From contig NZ_CP059572.1 of the NCBI RefSeq assembly GCF_019175365.1, positions 5,084,001 through 5,148,000 of the forward strand: DNA of 64,000 nucleotides, in the 5' to 3' direction. The DNA is from Actinomadura graeca. GTDB lineage: Bacteria; Actinomycetota; Actinomycetes; Streptosporangiales; Streptosporangiaceae. The first letter of the stretch is position 1, and each line of letters opens with the position of its first letter. Shown piece by piece: positions 51,101 through 59,478 of this stretch. The notes under the pieces are model-generated. The model searched no databases. It saw only the letters and a program-made list of their open reading frames with translations, and was not told the origin of the DNA. The position numbers and the translations under genes are program-made.

Positions 51101-54100
51101 TCCTCACCGGCGTGTTCGCCGGCCGGCCGGTGGATCTGGCCGAGGGCGCGTTCCTGTTCGGGCTCACCACCGAACGGACCGCACGCGACGCCGGTCTCCC
51201 GGTCCTGGCCCTCGTCGAGGAGACGGGCCCGGCACGGCTGCCCGGGCCCGGCGCCGCCGACCGTGTCGTGGACAGCGGCGCCGACGGCCGCTACAGCGGG
51301 TACCTGGGGGCCTCGGGCGCCGCGGAGATCCTGCGCGCCCTGCACGCGGACCCGGGCGTCACCGAGATCCGCTGCCGGGAGGACGCCCGGGACGCGGCCA
51401 CACGGCTGCTGGTCACCGTCGGTGTCGGGGGCGGCACGGCACCCGCCTCCAACCCCCGCGCCGCCCACGCGGAGATCGCGGCCCCCGCCCACAGGGCCGA
51501 TGCCCATCCGGCCGGTGTCGCAGCGTCCCGCGTCGCATCGTCCGGTGTCGCGGCGAACGTGGTGGAGCGATTCACCGCCGGGCTGGAACCGGCCGGAGTC
51601 CCCTCCGCACAGGGCCTCCGGCCCGTGGCGGCGGTACCCGACGATGCCGTGGTCCTCACCGATCGCCCGGAGCTGGCCGGTCCCTTCGGCCGCTCTTCCG
51701 GGACGACCGTCCTCAGCACGACGGCGCCCTCCGGGCCCCTTCCCGGCGTGCACCATGTCGGGGATGATGACGACCTCGTGCGCAGGGCGGTCGAGGCGCT
51801 GCCGCGCCCGCTCCGCCACGTGGTGGTCCTCGCCGACCTGTCCGCCTCGTCACCGGCCTCCGGTGCCCTCACCGACGACGCCCCGTCGCTGACGGCCCTG
51901 CACGACCTGGCGTTCCTCGTCTGCCAAGAGCGCTACGAGGAACTCGGCGGCGCCGGGGCCTCGGTGGTCTTCGCCCTTCTGGGGGCGCGTCCGGGCGGAA
52001 CCCCGCACCCGATGGCCGGCCTCTTCACCGGCCTGGCCAAATGCGTGAACCTCGAACTCGCGGACGCCGAATGCTTCGCGCTGGTCATGGCCACTCGCGA
52101 CCCACGCGAAGCCGCCGCGCTGGTGGCCGGGGAGCGTGGCGCCGACCGTCCCTTCCCGGTCGTTCATCACGATGGGACCCAGCGGCTCGTCCCGGCTCTC
52201 ACACGGTCCCCGGCGCGATCCCGGGGGGCGGGTGCCGCGGCGCCGCTGGACCGGGACGCCGTGGTCGTCGCGCTGGGCGGCGGGCGCGGCATCACCGCCG
52301 AGCTGCTCACCGCGCTCTCCGCGCGCTTCCAGAGCCGGATCCACGTCCTGGGCAGCAATCCGCTCGACGAGCATCCCCCCGAGACCTACGCCGGCACCGA
52401 CGCCGAGTTCGCCGCGACCCGGGCGGCCTTCATCTCCGGCGGGCTCGCGGCGGGCGGCGCGACGGTGGCCGGGCTCAGCCGGCGCTTCGACCGCCTGGTC
52501 GACGCCCGGACGACGCGGCGGAACCTGGCCCGCATGGCCGAGCACAGCGGCGAGGGCAGGGTGACCTATCTGACCTGTGACGCCCGTGACGAGAAGTCGG
52601 TCCGGGCCGCGATCGAAGCGGTGCTGGACGAGCACGGCGCCATCGACCTGCTCATCAACGCCCCAGGACTCAACCGGTCGGCGCTGATCCGTGACAAGGA
52701 CGTCGCCGAGTTCCGCGCCATCAGGGATCTGAAGGTGAACGCGCACCGCAACCTGCGGCGCGCGCTCGCGGACCGGCCGCCCCGGCTGTGGTGCGACTTC
52801 GGATCCCTGCTCGGCTACTTCGGGCAACGCGGCGAGGCCGACTACGCCTCCGGCAACGACTATCTCGCCATGGCCGCGGACTACGCCGCCGCCATGGGCA
52901 CCGACGAGTTCGTCATCGGCTGGACGCTCTGGGACGAAGTCGGGATGGGCGCCGGTGAACTGACACGCGACTACTTCAAACGGACCGGGTCGTACAGCCA
53001 CATGCCGGTCGCGGAAGGCATCCGCCATTTCCTGGACGAGCTGGCACCTTCGACGCGGGCCACGTCCGTGGTGCATCTGGGAGCGGCCGAGCGCGCCACC
53101 GTCGAGCGGTTCTACCCCGGCTATCTCGATTCGTCCGCGACGGGGTCGGGCGTCGGCCCGCCGGCGCCGCCCGCGGAACCCGGCCGTTTCTATTTACGGC
53201 GGCCCCTCGCCCCGGCGCATGGCCCCCGCGGCGCAGGCGATGCCGACAACGGCGAGATCCGGTTCGAATGCCGCTTCGACCTCGATGGCGACGGCTACCT
53301 GGAGCACCATCTCGTCCGCGGCGTCCCCACGTTGCCGGGCACCTTCGTCACCGAGATCGCGGCCGAGGCGGCGCTCGCGCTGATTCCGGGCGCGAAGGTC
53401 CTCGCGTTCGAGGACGTGCGCTTCCTGCGCTTCCTCCAGGTGCGGCCCGGCGCGGAGCCGGACCCGAAACGGATCACCGCCAGGGTCGCCCGCCGCGTCG
53501 GGGAGCTCACCACCGTGGACGTGGAGGTCACCCATGACGTACGGGCGCCGTCGGGCGTCCTGCTCGTGCGCGACCGGCCGCACTTCACCGCACGAGTGGT
53601 GCTGGGGCCCCGTTTCCCCACGTCACCGCATTGGGAACCGTGGGACGAGGTCGGCGAGCGGGCGGTGCCCGATCCGTACCACCTGCGATCGTCGCCGGTA
53701 CGGCTGAGCGGCCCCTTCGAGGCGACGGCCGACACCCGGCGGCATCCGAAGGGCGCCAGATCCACGTTCCGGCCCCGCCTCGACGCCACCGGACCCTGGA
53801 GCGCGTTCCGGATGCCGGTCGTGCTGCTCGACGCGATGGCCCGGACGGGTGTGCTCGACCCGGCCGGAGGGCGCGTCCCGATCGCGGCGCCCCTGGCGAT
53901 CCGGCGGATCGACCTCTACCAGGAGGCCAACGACCTGCGGCTCGCGGCCGACCACGACCACGTCGCCCTCTACGTGGTCGACCCGGGCTTCTCCGGGACC
54001 GGCGCGGGCGGCAACCGGTTCGTCGCGACCACACCCGACGGCCGGATCCTGGCGCAGATGAAGGATCTGGAGGCGGTGCCCATCGGCTACCTGGACACCG

Positions 54101-54183
54101 CGACCCTGGAGGTCCTGCCGCCCGGCGACGGCGGACCGGCCGACGCGCCGGCGGGCCCGCGAGAGCGGCGGGTGCCGACATGA
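48100..54183 (+). CDS. Iterative type I synthase: FabL-type ER - KS - CLF-like KS - KR - DH
   Basis: A 2027-residue protein. Residues 1-262 are a complete short-chain reductase most like the enoyl-ACP reductase FabL: NYFHSHEQAKET after the first turn, VNNAAGGALVP, and Tyr159-x6-Lys166 in DYLACAPAKAAAEA, the FabL/FabI spacing in place of YxxxK. A Pro/Gly linker leads to a KS (about 305-755) with Cys506 (DTACSSS), His640 (HATGT) and His676 (IGHTG). A second KS-like domain (about 790-1060) has Leu963 where the Cys should be, as in chain length factors. A KR follows (GGGRGI near 1392, Tyr1582, Asn1586) and a DH double hotdog (1700-2010) with H1737LVRG and P1746. With the AT-ACP and KR proteins it should build an iteratively reduced chain. 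GTG 48100 overlaps the previous stop. Confidence 0.93.
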   Translation: MNPPSSRNLTGKVALVTGGAKNVGRAIATTLADHGAHVLINYFHSHEQAKETREELRRRGARVDLLRASVARPEQVARMFDEIEARFGRLDILVNNAAGGALVPASEVTDADLDRALDTNLKGGLRCARAAARLMARNGGGSIVTVSALGGSQLVMADYLACAPAKAAAEAVTRYLAVEFAPHNIRVNTASAAMLVSEVADAFPGGAAMQAAVAAATPLGRLGTPEEFAEVVAFLASDQASWITGQVVLADGGLTLGAPLLSPPGPPGPPGPPAPSASAGPAGQDAVAVEGATSGADPVRDGDDQIAVVGMGLAVSGADGPEAFWELRTSGRELFVEVPEERWDRTGFSSGDVTAEDKSYQDTCVFITGFQPDGAALEGLPTSADETEFTTLWLRHSLVQALTGVRRTGRDRFSFNVGYTADGSQHLEEAGVLATTRRLTREILAEMDVGGPRRDQLLDEVDRVLSGRYHRAAVPFPHFLPHEVGHQAMAGVLPADTQVQMVDTACSSSLYAVDIGVKGLLAGRQDIAVCGGAFALAPRGTVLFSKLKGLSERGAVHALDAKADGVIFADGAGVVVLKRLSRARADGDRVLAVLKGFGSSSDGRGKAIYAPSPAGQDLAVRRALGAGGVSGADVGWVNAHATGTPTGDLAEFTTLRRHFGTEGPAVVTSNKSLIGHTGWAAGVVSLIESILGMREATIPGQYRFTSAPAEFALDTTRLEISGAARPWPSEPGRPRTAAISGFGFGGTNAHLIVAEPPTEDRGTGEHGGAAPRPPGRGSDGPGHTGRIAVVGWSARLPGAGTDDDVVRRLTGDGRVSRGFGDTYPPPPFQQVRMPPATVRTIDRCQLMILACGHDLRDRLPGFWSEHAERTGVVIGHMGPTRAAMQYAARCYLDDIGNALRGDAGTGSVPELEELLDRLRERVRSMTPPSNEDSFPGMMPNIIAARVANHFDLKGLNITVDAGLASTQSAFAIAGRYLLGGELDLVLAGGINGNSLPEYRDLLTGVFAGRPVDLAEGAFLFGLTTERTARDAGLPVLALVEETGPARLPGPGAADRVVDSGADGRYSGYLGASGAAEILRALHADPGVTEIRCREDARDAATRLLVTVGVGGGTAPASNPRAAHAEIAAPAHRADAHPAGVAASRVASSGVAANVVERFTAGLEPAGVPSAQGLRPVAAVPDDAVVLTDRPELAGPFGRSSGTTVLSTTAPSGPLPGVHHVGDDDDLVRRAVEALPRPLRHVVVLADLSASSPASGALTDDAPSLTALHDLAFLVCQERYEELGGAGASVVFALLGARPGGTPHPMAGLFTGLAKCVNLELADAECFALVMATRDPREAAALVAGERGADRPFPVVHHDGTQRLVPALTRSPARSRGAGAAAPLDRDAVVVALGGGRGITAELLTALSARFQSRIHVLGSNPLDEHPPETYAGTDAEFAATRAAFISGGLAAGGATVAGLSRRFDRLVDARTTRRNLARMAEHSGEGRVTYLTCDARDEKSVRAAIEAVLDEHGAIDLLINAPGLNRSALIRDKDVAEFRAIRDLKVNAHRNLRRALADRPPRLWCDFGSLLGYFGQRGEADYASGNDYLAMAADYAAAMGTDEFVIGWTLWDEVGMGAGELTRDYFKRTGSYSHMPVAEGIRHFLDELAPSTRATSVVHLGAAERATVERFYPGYLDSSATGSGVGPPAPPAEPGRFYLRRPLAPAHGPRGAGDADNGEIRFECRFDLDGDGYLEHHLVRGVPTLPGTFVTEIAAEAALALIPGAKVLAFEDVRFLRFLQVRPGAEPDPKRITARVARRVGELTTVDVEVTHDVRAPSGVLLVRDRPHFTARVVLGPRFPTSPHWEPWDEVGERAVPDPYHLRSSPVRLSGPFEATADTRRHPKGARSTFRPRLDATGPWSAFRMPVVLLDAMARTGVLDPAGGRVPIAAPLAIRRIDLYQEANDLRLAADHDHVALYVVDPGFSGTGAGGNRFVATTPDGRILAQMKDLEAVPIGYLDTATLEVLPPGDGGPADAPAGPRERRVPT

Positions 54184-56678
54184 CCGCCGCGACGAGGACC
54201 GGCATCGGCGCCGCGGCCGCGGACCCCGCCGTGCCGCGAGCGGCAGGGGACACCACCGGCGGACCCGACTCCGCCGCCGGGCCGGTGAGCCGGATGATCT
54301 GGACCCTCACTCCCGCGGCGCCCCGGAACCGCCACCGGCCCGCCGACGCACCGCGTTCCGAAAGGACGCTCGCCGGCCGGCGGATCGTGGTCGTGGGCGG
54401 CACCGGCGACGCCGCCGGACACGTCCGGGCGGAACTGCGTGAGCGGGGTGCGGACGTCCTCCCCGCCGAGGCCCTTCCCGCCGGCGGCGGCGCGACCCTC
54501 GACGCGGTCGTCGATCTCACGCTCGCCGAGCGGTTCGCCGCCGACGATCCGGGGCGCTGGCGGGAGCCGTTCCTCCGCACGCTCGCCGTGCTGCGCGGGT
54601 GCTACGACGCCTGGAGCGCGGAGACCACGGCGGGCCGCCTGACCTATCTGGCGGTCACCTATCTCGGCGGCGGCATGGGCTACCACCCGGACGACGACAT
54701 CGCCCAGCCCCTCGGCGGACTGTGGGCGGGCCTGGCCAAGACGCTGCATCGTGAGTTCCCCAACTGCGCGGCCCGCGTCCTCGACATCGCGCTCGCGGAC
54801 GCGGGGCGACTCCCGGGCCTGGTGGCCGACGAACTGTGCCGTACCGGCCTCACCGAGATCGGGCACCGCGACGGCCGCCGGTGGACCCTCACTCCGGAGG
54901 CGGTGCCCCCCGGCCCGCCGGCGGTGTCCTGGGGTCCGGACGACACGCTGCTGGTCAGCGGTGGCGGACGGGGGATCGGCATGGCGCTGGCCCGCGCCAT
55001 GGCGGCCGAGTTCGGCATGCGGGTCGTCGTCACCGGGCGCGCCCCGCTCCCCGACGAGCGGACGTGGCCGGAGCTGACACCGGAGGCGCTCCGGGAGCGC
55101 CGCGCCGCGCTGTGGGCGGAACACGCCGGCGGCCGTCCGGTGGCCGAGATCCGCCGTGCGATAGCGCGCGAGAGCGCCACCTGGGAGGTCGTGGGGAACC
55201 TGCTGTCGGCGAGGGACGCCGGGCTCCGCGTGGACTACCTGCCCTGCGACTTCACCGACGCCGGTCAGGTCCGGGCCCTGGTCGCCCGGCTGCCGGGCCT
55301 CACGGCCGTCGTCCACAACGCCGGAGTGGACCACCCCGCGAGGTTGCCCCGCAAGAGCGACGACGTCGCGGTCTCCGTGGTGAAAACGAAGGTCGACTCG
55401 TTCACGCATCTCCTGGACGCGGTTCGCGACCGGAGGCTGAAGGTGTTCTGCACGGTCGGCTCGCTGACGGGGCGGCTGGGCGGCATGGTCGGGCAGTTCG
55501 ACTACGCGGCGGCCAACGAGTGCCTCGCCCGGCTCGGCCACTGGGCCACCCGGCAGGTGCCGTTCCCGGTGATGACCCTGGCCTGGCCCACCTGGGCGAG
55601 GCTCGGCCTGATCGCCAACTTCGAGGCCAGCCTCCGCTACATGACGGCCCTCGACGTGGACGCGGGGCTGCGGCACTGGCGCGCGGAGCTGCTCGCGGGC
55701 AGCCGCGGCGAGGTCACCTTCGTCGGGCGCCTCGGCCGGGCGCTCGATCCCGAACAGGCGTCGAGCTACCCGATGCCGCCGTGCCTGCCGGGCTTCGCCG
55801 ACACCCACCCCAAGGTCTTCCATCTCGGTGAGCCACGCCTCTACCGGGCCGGTGACCGCCTGGACTCCGTGGTCGGGTTCGACGCGGCGAAAACCCCCGC
55901 CCTGGGCGACTTCACCGTGGGCGGCGTGCCCGCGCTGCCGGTCGGCCTGCTGCTGGAGAACGCCGTCCGCGGCGCGGAGTGGGTGCTCCCCGAGGAACTG
56001 GCCGAGCCGGTGCCGCCCACGGTCGAGGAGCTGTCGGTGCCCTGGCCGCTCCTCTGCGCCGACGAGGCCGGACGGGTGACGCTGAGCCGTGAGATGCGAG
56101 GGGAGTGGCGCGACGGCGCATGGGTCGTCTCGGTGACCTTCGAGCGCCGGACCGGCGCGCCGCGGACGGCCCGGCTGCGGCTGGCCTTCGGTACCCGTCC
56201 AGTGGACGGCCCCGGCGGGCCGCGTCTTCCCAGGGCGCCCGCGCCTCCCGCACAGGGGACGGCCGCGCGTCCGGCGGGTGCCCTCTTGTCCGGTGCACCC
56301 GCGCCGGAATGGAGAGGGCTGGCGATCCCCCTCGCGTCCTGGCGGCCCGAGGGGGCGCACCGCGTCACCGCCGAGGTCGACGAGTGCCGTCCCGGGGACC
56401 TGTGGGCCGTGCCGCGGCCGCCGCGCTGCGCGGTGCCCGTCGCCGCCATCGAGAACCTCGTCCGGGCGGTCGTCTCCCCGCCGCCGGCCGGGCTGCGCAC
56501 CGTGCCCCATCCGCTGGTCATCTCCCGCATCACCATGCACGGCGCCCGCGCGGACCGTGTCCGCATCGCCGGTGATCCCGTCCTGGGCGTCTGGCACGTG
56601 CGGGACGCCGGAACCGATGCCCCCGTGGCCCTGATCCAGGGGCTCGGCGGGCACCGCCGAGAACCATCCGTCCCTTGA
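54180..56678 (+). CDS. Ketoreductase with C-terminal DH-like hotdog lacking catalytic His
   Basis: An 832-residue synthase subunit. Residues 1-240 look like a structural, non-catalytic KR half (VVVGGTGDAAG), and 250-530 are the catalytic half with VSGGGRGIGMALA, CTVGSLTGRLG and Tyr442/Asn446 in DYAAANE. The remainder (about 550-832) aligns with a double-hotdog dehydratase, but the HxxxGxxxxP site reads FTVGGVPALP, with Phe where the His should be, so it is probably structural or gives binding only. ATGA overlap with the previous gene implies equal synthesis. Having a second KR alongside the one in the large subunit suggests division of labour over the cycles; this is inference. Confidence 0.88.
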   Translation: MTAATRTGIGAAAADPAVPRAAGDTTGGPDSAAGPVSRMIWTLTPAAPRNRHRPADAPRSERTLAGRRIVVVGGTGDAAGHVRAELRERGADVLPAEALPAGGGATLDAVVDLTLAERFAADDPGRWREPFLRTLAVLRGCYDAWSAETTAGRLTYLAVTYLGGGMGYHPDDDIAQPLGGLWAGLAKTLHREFPNCAARVLDIALADAGRLPGLVADELCRTGLTEIGHRDGRRWTLTPEAVPPGPPAVSWGPDDTLLVSGGGRGIGMALARAMAAEFGMRVVVTGRAPLPDERTWPELTPEALRERRAALWAEHAGGRPVAEIRRAIARESATWEVVGNLLSARDAGLRVDYLPCDFTDAGQVRALVARLPGLTAVVHNAGVDHPARLPRKSDDVAVSVVKTKVDSFTHLLDAVRDRRLKVFCTVGSLTGRLGGMVGQFDYAAANECLARLGHWATRQVPFPVMTLAWPTWARLGLIANFEASLRYMTALDVDAGLRHWRAELLAGSRGEVTFVGRLGRALDPEQASSYPMPPCLPGFADTHPKVFHLGEPRLYRAGDRLDSVVGFDAAKTPALGDFTVGGVPALPVGLLLENAVRGAEWVLPEELAEPVPPTVEELSVPWPLLCADEAGRVTLSREMRGEWRDGAWVVSVTFERRTGAPRTARLRLAFGTRPVDGPGGPRLPRAPAPPAQGTAARPAGALLSGAPAPEWRGLAIPLASWRPEGAHRVTAEVDECRPGDLWAVPRPPRCAVPVAAIENLVRAVVSPPPAGLRTVPHPLVISRITMHGARADRVRIAGDPVLGVWHVRDAGTDAPVALIQGLGGHRREPSVP

Positions 56679-56710
56679 GCACGACATCCCGACCCGACCA
56701 GGAGGACACC

Positions 56711-57169
56711 ATGTCCGGCAGCACCCCCGACCCCGGCTCCGCCACCATCGACGCGCGGGAGCCGAGCGCCCACCGCAGGCTGCTTGAGCACTACTACGAG
56801 GAATGCCTGAACAAGGGGAACCTGGACGCCGTCTACAGCAAGGCGATTCCCGGCCACATCAGCCACGGGACCATCGCCGAAGGCTTCGAAGGCGTGGAAC
56901 ACCTCCGCGAATGGGTCCGCATCCAGCGCGCGTCGTTCCCGGATCTGCACGTGACCGTCGAGGACTGGATCGAGCAGGGGGACAAGATCGTCCAGCGCTT
57001 CACGGCGCGCGGCACCCACACGGGTGAGGACTACTACGGCATCCCCGCCACCGGAAAGAAGATCGAGATCTGGGGCATCGTCATCGACCACTTCCGGGAC
57101 GGGAAGATCGTCGAGAGCTGGTTCTCGATGGACGGCATGGACCTGGCCGGACAGCTCGGGGTGCTGTGA
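56711..57169 (+). CDS. SnoaL-like polyketide cyclase/ester cyclase family protein
   Basis: A 152-residue SnoaL-fold protein (HYYEECLNKGNLDAVY at the start, then GHISHGTIAEGFEGVEHLREW, GTHTGEDYYGIPATGKK, and a final FRDGKIVESW strand). Relatives close rings in aromatic polyketides or act as hydratases and isomerases in small cone-shaped barrels. In this operon it may cyclise or hydrate the synthase product. ATG 56711 has AGGAGG five bases upstream. Its stop overlaps the SDR start. Confidence 0.88.
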   Translation: MSGSTPDPGSATIDAREPSAHRRLLEHYYEECLNKGNLDAVYSKAIPGHISHGTIAEGFEGVEHLREWVRIQRASFPDLHVTVEDWIEQGDKIVQRFTARGTHTGEDYYGIPATGKKIEIWGIVIDHFRDGKIVESWFSMDGMDLAGQLGVL

Positions 57170-58032
57170 TGGCCTCGCCCCCTCCGGGGCGGACGGCACT
57201 CGTCACCGGCTGCTCGTCGGGGATCGGCCGGGCCACCGCCCTGCGCCTCCACCGGCGCGGCCTGCGCGTCTACGCGACCGCCCGCGAGCCCGGCACCCTG
57301 GAGGACCTGGCCGGCCTCGGCATCCGCACGCTGGCCCTGGACGTCACCGACATCGACGCGGCCCGCGCCGCGGTGGAGACCGTCACGGCGGACCACGGGG
57401 CGGTGGACGTCCTCGTCAACAACGCCGGATACGGCCTGTCCGGCACCATCGAGGAGACCGGGCTGGAACGGGTGCGCCACCAGTTCGAGACCAACGTGTT
57501 CGGCCTGGTCGGCCTCACCCAGCTCGTCCTGCCCGGGATGCGGGCCCGCGGGAGCGGGCGGGTGGTCAACCTCTCCTCGATCTTCGGCCGGTACGCCGCT
57601 CCCGGCGGAGGCCATTACCAGGCGAGCAAGCACGCCGTCGAGGCGCTGAGCGACGCGCTGCGCCTGGAGGTCGCCGGCTTCGGCATCCGGGTGGTCGTCG
57701 TCGAGCCGGGCCCGGTCCGGACCGCCTGGGGCCGCACCTTCCTCGACGGCCTCCCGTCCGGGCGGCACGACTCCGCCTACAGGCGTTTCCACGAGCGCAC
57801 GGCGGAGTACTACGAGGCGATCTACAACGGCGGCCGGAGATCGCTGGCGGGCATGTTCGCGATCGAGGCGGACCGGGTCGCCTCCGTCATCGAGAAGGCG
57901 GTGCGCGCCCGGCGGCCGCGTGCCCGCTATCCGGTCGGCCTTCTCGCCGCGAGCACGATCGCCCTGCGCCGCGTCACCCCCGACACGGTCTTCGACAACG
58001 TGTACCTGCGCAGGCAGTTCCCGGTTCCGTGA
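57169..58032 (+). CDS. Short-chain dehydrogenase/reductase
   Basis: A 287-residue classical SDR: cofactor motif TGCSSGIGRA, NNAG motif VNNAGYG, Ser in NLSSIFG and catalytic YxxxK in HYQASKHAV. LDVTDIDAA suggests NADP or NAD use is open. It probably oxidises or reduces a hydroxyl on the chain made by the upstream synthase. ATG 57169 overlaps the SnoaL stop (TGATG); a GTG three bases earlier is an alternative start. The P450 gene follows 45 bases later. Confidence 0.92.
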   Translation: MASPPPGRTALVTGCSSGIGRATALRLHRRGLRVYATAREPGTLEDLAGLGIRTLALDVTDIDAARAAVETVTADHGAVDVLVNNAGYGLSGTIEETGLERVRHQFETNVFGLVGLTQLVLPGMRARGSGRVVNLSSIFGRYAAPGGGHYQASKHAVEALSDALRLEVAGFGIRVVVVEPGPVRTAWGRTFLDGLPSGRHDSAYRRFHERTAEYYEAIYNGGRRSLAGMFAIEADRVASVIEKAVRARRPRARYPVGLLAASTIALRRVTPDTVFDNVYLRRQFPVP

Positions 58033-58077
58033 CCCGGCGGCCGTGCGGCCGCCCAAGCGATGCGACGAGGTGATGGC

Positions 58078-59478
58078 ATGACGACCACGACGGCGAGGGG
58101 CAGGCGCGGGACGACGGTGCCCGGGCCGCGGGCGCCGGGGCCCCGCGGGGTCCCCGTGCTGGGCAGCCTCCGGCAATGGAAGGGCGGCACCGCCGAGTTC
58201 CTGCTCCGGATGCAGCGCGACCACGGCGAGGTCAGCCGCATGCGGCTCGGACCGTACACCGTCCACCTGGTGACGGAACCCGCGGCGGTGGGCCGGGTGC
58301 TGAAGGAGAACAGCGGGAACTACCGGCGTGGCGTCCTCTACGAGCAGTTCCGCACGGTGATGGGGACGGGGCTCCTCACCACCGACGGCGACCACTGGAA
58401 GGCGCATCGGCGGGCCATGCAGCCGGTGTTCACCCGCAAGGCGGTGGACGCCATCGGCCCGAACGTCGTCGCGGCCACCACCGAGATGCTCGACGAGTGG
58501 GAGTCGCGTGCACGGCGTGGTGAGCCGGTCGAGCTGGTCACCGAGACGCTGCGGCTGACGCTCGTGACGCTGAGCCGCTCGCTGTTCGACTACGACATCC
58601 GGCCGGCGGCACCCGTGCTGAAGGACGTGGTGGGGAACGTCGTCGAGGTCATGTTCAAGCACGGCACGATCGGCGAGATGGTCCCCGGCTGGCTCCCCAC
58701 CAGGCGGAACCGGGTGATCGCGCGCGACCGCAGGATCCTGTCGCGCCTCGTCGGCGAGATCAGGCGGCACCACGCCGTCACCGGTGAGGGCCCGCTCATG
58801 AAGCTGATCGAGACCGCGTCCGATCCGGCGAGCGGCCGCCCCTGGACCGACGAGCAGATCCGCGACGAGATCCTCACCATCTACCTCGCCGGCCATGAGA
58901 CCACCGCCGTCGCGCTGATCTGGACGCTGCTGTCGATCGCCAACCACCCGCCGGTGCAGGAGGAGCTGGACGCGGAGGTCGACGGCGTCCTCGGCGGGCG
59001 CCCCCCGTCCGCGGAGGACGTCCCGGACCTGCGCTTCACCGGCCAGGTGGTCGACGAGAGCCTGCGTCTCTACCCGCCGATCTGGATCTATCCGAGGGAC
59101 GCCGTCGGGCAGGACGAACTCGCGGGCTTCCACATCCCCGCCGGATCGTCCGTGCTCCTCTCGCCGCTCGTCTCCCATCGCAACCCGCGCTTCTGGGACA
59201 ACCCCGAGGCGTTCGACCCGCACCGGTTCGACCCGGCGGTCTCGGCCGGACGGCCGAAGACGACCTACTTCCCGTTCGGGGCCGGTGCCCGGATGTGCAT
59301 CGGCAACTTCATGGCGCTCCTGGAACTGAAGATGATCGTCGCGATGATCAACCAGCGGTTCCGGCTGCGGCTGGTCCCCGGCGAGTTCCTGCGGTACGGC
59401 GACACCTCGATCTCGCTCCGGCCGCTCTCCGAGGTGAGGGTGACACTCCATCCGCGCGAACGCGGGAGGGGCGCATGA
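58078..59478 (+). CDS. Cytochrome P450 (long-chain/omega-hydroxylase-like class)
   Basis: A 466-residue P450, longer than the usual soluble bacterial type and with motifs of the CYP4/CYP102-like class: PPxP-type start (GPRAPGPRGVPVLG), I-helix AGHETTAVAL with Thr in place, ExxR in ESLRLYPP, and the heme loop FGAGARMCIGNFMALLE. Enzymes of this class often hydroxylate fatty chains. Because an aldehyde dehydrogenase follows with an ATGA overlap, it may oxidise a methyl or methylene group that is then carried to the acid; this is inference. ATG 58078 is chosen over 58060 because GAGG lies just upstream. Confidence 0.92.
   Translation: MTTTTARGRRGTTVPGPRAPGPRGVPVLGSLRQWKGGTAEFLLRMQRDHGEVSRMRLGPYTVHLVTEPAAVGRVLKENSGNYRRGVLYEQFRTVMGTGLLTTDGDHWKAHRRAMQPVFTRKAVDAIGPNVVAATTEMLDEWESRARRGEPVELVTETLRLTLVTLSRSLFDYDIRPAAPVLKDVVGNVVEVMFKHGTIGEMVPGWLPTRRNRVIARDRRILSRLVGEIRRHHAVTGEGPLMKLIETASDPASGRPWTDEQIRDEILTIYLAGHETTAVALIWTLLSIANHPPVQEELDAEVDGVLGGRPPSAEDVPDLRFTGQVVDESLRLYPPIWIYPRDAVGQDELAGFHIPAGSSVLLSPLVSHRNPRFWDNPEAFDPHRFDPAVSAGRPKTTYFPFGAGARMCIGNFMALLELKMIVAMINQRFRLRLVPGEFLRYGDTSISLRPLSEVRVTLHPRERGRGA

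Noticed and set aside
46559..56678. Enediyne PKS or true PUFA synthase
   Set aside because: There is no KS-AT-ACP-KR-DH-PPTase single chain as in enediyne synthases, and no PfaD or tandem ACPs as in PUFA synthases.
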